Source: Caulobacter sp. B11 (GTDB lineage Bacteria; Pseudomonadota; Alphaproteobacteria; Caulobacterales; Caulobacteraceae). From it: a stretch of DNA of 7,175 nt. Below, piece by piece: positions 5,731 to 7,175 of the stretch (its first letter is position 1; every line of letters begins with the position of its first letter). Location of the stretch: contig NZ_PEGG01000090.1 of the NCBI RefSeq assembly GCF_002737765.1, positions 1 to 7,175 on the forward strand, written 5' to 3'. The notes under the pieces were generated by a model that saw only the letters and a list, made by a program, of their open reading frames with translations, made no database searches and had not been told where the DNA came from. The position numbers and the translations under genes were made by a program.

Positions 5731-6662
5731 GCGCCGTGGCCGACGACCGCACGCCCTCCGCCTCGCTGCTGGCCCCGTTCGCGGGCGAGCGCCCGGCCGC
5801 GCCGGCCTGGTTCAACGAGGCCGTGGCCCAGGTTCCCGAACGCTCGACCCTGTCGGTTGACGGCGTCGACATCGAGCTCCTGACCTGGGGCGAGGTCGGC
5901 AAGCCGGGCCTGGTCTTCCTGCACGGCAACGGGGCCCATGCCGACTGGTGGAGCTTCATCGCGCCGTTCTTCGCGAAAGACTGGCGAGTGGCGGCGATCT
6001 CGTGGTCGGGCATGGGCGGATCGGGCTGGCGCGAGGCCTATACCGCCCCGCTGTTCGCCGCCGAGGTGTTCGCGGCGGTCGAGGCGGCCGAAATGGAGGC
6101 CGGCGGGGTCAAGCCGATCCTGGTCGGCCACTCGTTCGGCGGCTTTCCCACCCTCTATTGCGGCGTCGAGCACGCCGACCGGCTACGGGCCATCGTCATG
6201 GTCGACAGCAGCATCCAGCCGCCGGAAAAGCGCTGGCGCGGCCCGCCCTCGCGGCCCGACGCCGCCAACCGGGTCTATGAGTCGCTCGAGGCGGCCCTGG
6301 CCCGCTTCCGCCTGGCGCCGCCGCAGGGCTGCGAGAACCTCTATATCGCCGACTTCATCGCCCGCACCTCGCTGAAAGAGGTCGAAGGCGGCTGGACCTG
6401 GAAGTTCGACCCGGCCATCTGGCAGCGGTTCTCGATGCCCGACCTGGGCGAGATGCTGCCCAAGATCGCCTGTCCCGTGGCCCTGGTCTGGGGCGCCCGC
6501 TCGGCCCTGATGCAGGCCGAGACCCTGGACTACATGATCGATCAGATGCCCGACGATGTCGTCCTGCTGCCGATCCCCGACGCCGACCACCATGTGATGA
6601 TCGACCAGCCCCTGGCCTTCGTGGCGGGGTTGCGGGGGTTGCTGGCGGGGTGGCTGGACTAG
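5727..6662 (+). CDS. Alpha/beta-hydrolase fold protein
   Basis: This encodes 311 residues from GTG 5727, which shares the sequence GTGA with the thioesterase stop; GAGG (5716-5719) is a plausible ribosome site. GTG 5736 is an alternative start three codons later. After an N-terminal extension come strands [19 protein letters not shown] and the HGNG oxyanion-hole turn (66-69). The nucleophile elbow GHSFGG carries Ser136, and the likely catalytic histidine is in DADHHVMID (H288 or H289). The usual acid position after strand 7 reads WGARSALM with no Asp or Glu; Asp160 in MVDSSI, after strand 6, is a candidate replacement. The family covers esterases, lipases, epoxide hydrolases and related enzymes, and the substrate cannot be assigned. 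Coupling to a thioesterase suggests a shared ester or acyl-CoA pathway, by inference. The gene ends in a convergent arrangement with the methyltransferase gene. Confidence 0.9.
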   Translation: MSAVADDRTPSASLLAPFAGERPAAPAWFNEAVAQVPERSTLSVDGVDIELLTWGEVGKPGLVFLHGNGAHADWWSFIAPFFAKDWRVAAISWSGMGGSGWREAYTAPLFAAEVFAAVEAAEMEAGGVKPILVGHSFGGFPTLYCGVEHADRLRAIVMVDSSIQPPEKRWRGPPSRPDAANRVYESLEAALARFRLAPPQGCENLYIADFIARTSLKEVEGGWTWKFDPAIWQRFSMPDLGEMLPKIACPVALVWGARSALMQAETLDYMIDQMPDDVVLLPIPDADHHVMIDQPLAFVAGLRGLLAGWLD

Positions 6663-6685
6663 GCTAGGGCTATCCCTATCCCGTC

Positions 6686-6805
6686 TCCCCGGCGAAGGCC
6701 GGGGCCCAGATCGAACCCAGGGCGGTCCGGGTTCGAGGTGAGGCCAGAAGGCGCGTCATCCCCAAAAACTCAGGCTGAATCTGGGCCCCGACTTTCGTCG
6801 GGGAA
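6686..6805. repeat. Inverted repeat between convergent genes, CCCGGCGAAGGCCGGG family
   Basis: The left arm 6686-6711 (TCCCCGGCGAAGGCCGGGGC...) is complementary, with a few mismatches, to the right arm 6779-6805. An internal 8-bp hairpin pairs TCGAACCC (6711-6718) with GGGTTCGA (6729-6736). It occupies most of the 188-bp gap between the converging hydrolase and methyltransferase genes, where a two-way stem-loop could end or protect both transcripts. No T tract follows on either side, so this role is inferred. It is the same family as 1697-1776. Confidence 0.8.
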
Positions 6806-6850
6806 GTGGACTCTGGAGGGGCGTTCAGCCCATCAGCCCATCATCCCGCC

Positions 6851-7175
6851 CTAAACCCGCCGGTACAGCCGGTTGCGGCCCGAGCCGGCGGTGCGGACGG
6901 CGATGTCCTCGACCAGGCCGGCGGCCAGCAGGGGCGGCTCGATGCGGGTGGCGGCCTGGTCGGCGTTGTCGCCCTCGACCTCGATCAGCACCGACTTGAC
7001 CGCCTTGAGCGTCTCGGGACCGCCGCGCAGGATCATGCCCTCGACCCCGTCGACATCGATCTTCAGGTGGTCGGGCGGGGCCAGGCCGAAGGCGGCGGCG
7101 AAGTCGTCCATGCGATAGCCGGGCACGCCCTGCTGGAACACTGAATGGGTCTCGCCGAACTGGTTGGGCTGGCCG
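6851..7175 (-). CDS. FkbM-family SAM-dependent methyltransferase, C-terminal part
   Basis: The frame stays open through the right edge of the window, so the start and the N-terminal SAM-binding region are missing; about 107 codons are visible, ending in a TAG at 6851-6853. The visible part has the family's conserved order: a short stretch before YRMDDFAAAFGL, then HLKIDVDGVEGMILRGG (canonical form KIDVEGxE; here Asp replaces the first Glu), then VKSVLIEVEGDN and a C-terminal strand ending RNRLYRRV. FkbM-type enzymes O-methylate sugars or small metabolites, often in polysaccharide or natural-product pathways; the target here is unknown. A GTG at 7139-7141 is an internal codon and not a start, because homology-like sequence continues upstream of it (QPNQFGETHS). 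Confidence 0.85.
   Translation of the reverse strand, partial: GQPNQFGETHSVFQQGVPGYRMDDFAAAFGLAPPDHLKIDVDGVEGMILRGGPETLKAVKSVLIEVEGDNADQAATRIEPPLLAAGLVEDIAVRTAGSGRNRLYRRV

Overview
The window looks like chromosomal DNA from a Caulobacter/Phenylobacterium-type alphaproteobacterium. This is inferred from the very GC-rich codon use, the dense palindromic intergenic repeats built on GTCATCCCGGG, CCCGGCGAAGGCCGGG and CCTCCCCC...GGGGGAGG cores, and the types of proteins encoded. No RNA gene, CRISPR array, transposase or integrase is visible.

Layout. An AT-rich, codon-atypical gene of unknown function (55-462) sits at the left edge and looks horizontally acquired. About 550 bp without a gene follows, holding a nested inverted repeat (583-730) and a second inverted repeat (781-909). 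Next come a small polytopic membrane protein with conserved His/Asp residues (1009-1659), a repeat-bearing spacer, and an M3-family oligoendopeptidase (1872-3661). The peptidase reading frame is broken by one missing C, immediately before the segment that should carry the third zinc ligand. A 136-bp spacer, almost entirely nested inverted repeat, leads into an ABC1/AarF-type kinase-like gene (3798-5159), and the repeat supplies that gene's Shine-Dalgarno sequence. A PaaI-type hotdog thioesterase (5257-5730) follows, possibly from a leaderless transcript, and overlaps the start of an alpha/beta-hydrolase (5727-6662) by 4 bp. At the right edge a FkbM-type methyltransferase C-terminus lies on the minus strand (6851-7175), convergent with the hydrolase and separated from it by another inverted repeat.

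How the genes relate. Only the thioesterase and hydrolase look truly coupled, through their overlapping start and stop; both are predicted to cleave ester or thioester bonds. The other plus-strand genes are collinear but separated by repeat-rich spacers and need not share a transcript or pathway. Most of the window is ordinary housekeeping or accessory chromosome. I see no convincing new multi-gene system. The points most worth checking are the broken peptidase frame, the repeat that forms the kinase gene's ribosome-binding site, the branched inverted repeat at 583-730, and the foreign-looking first gene.
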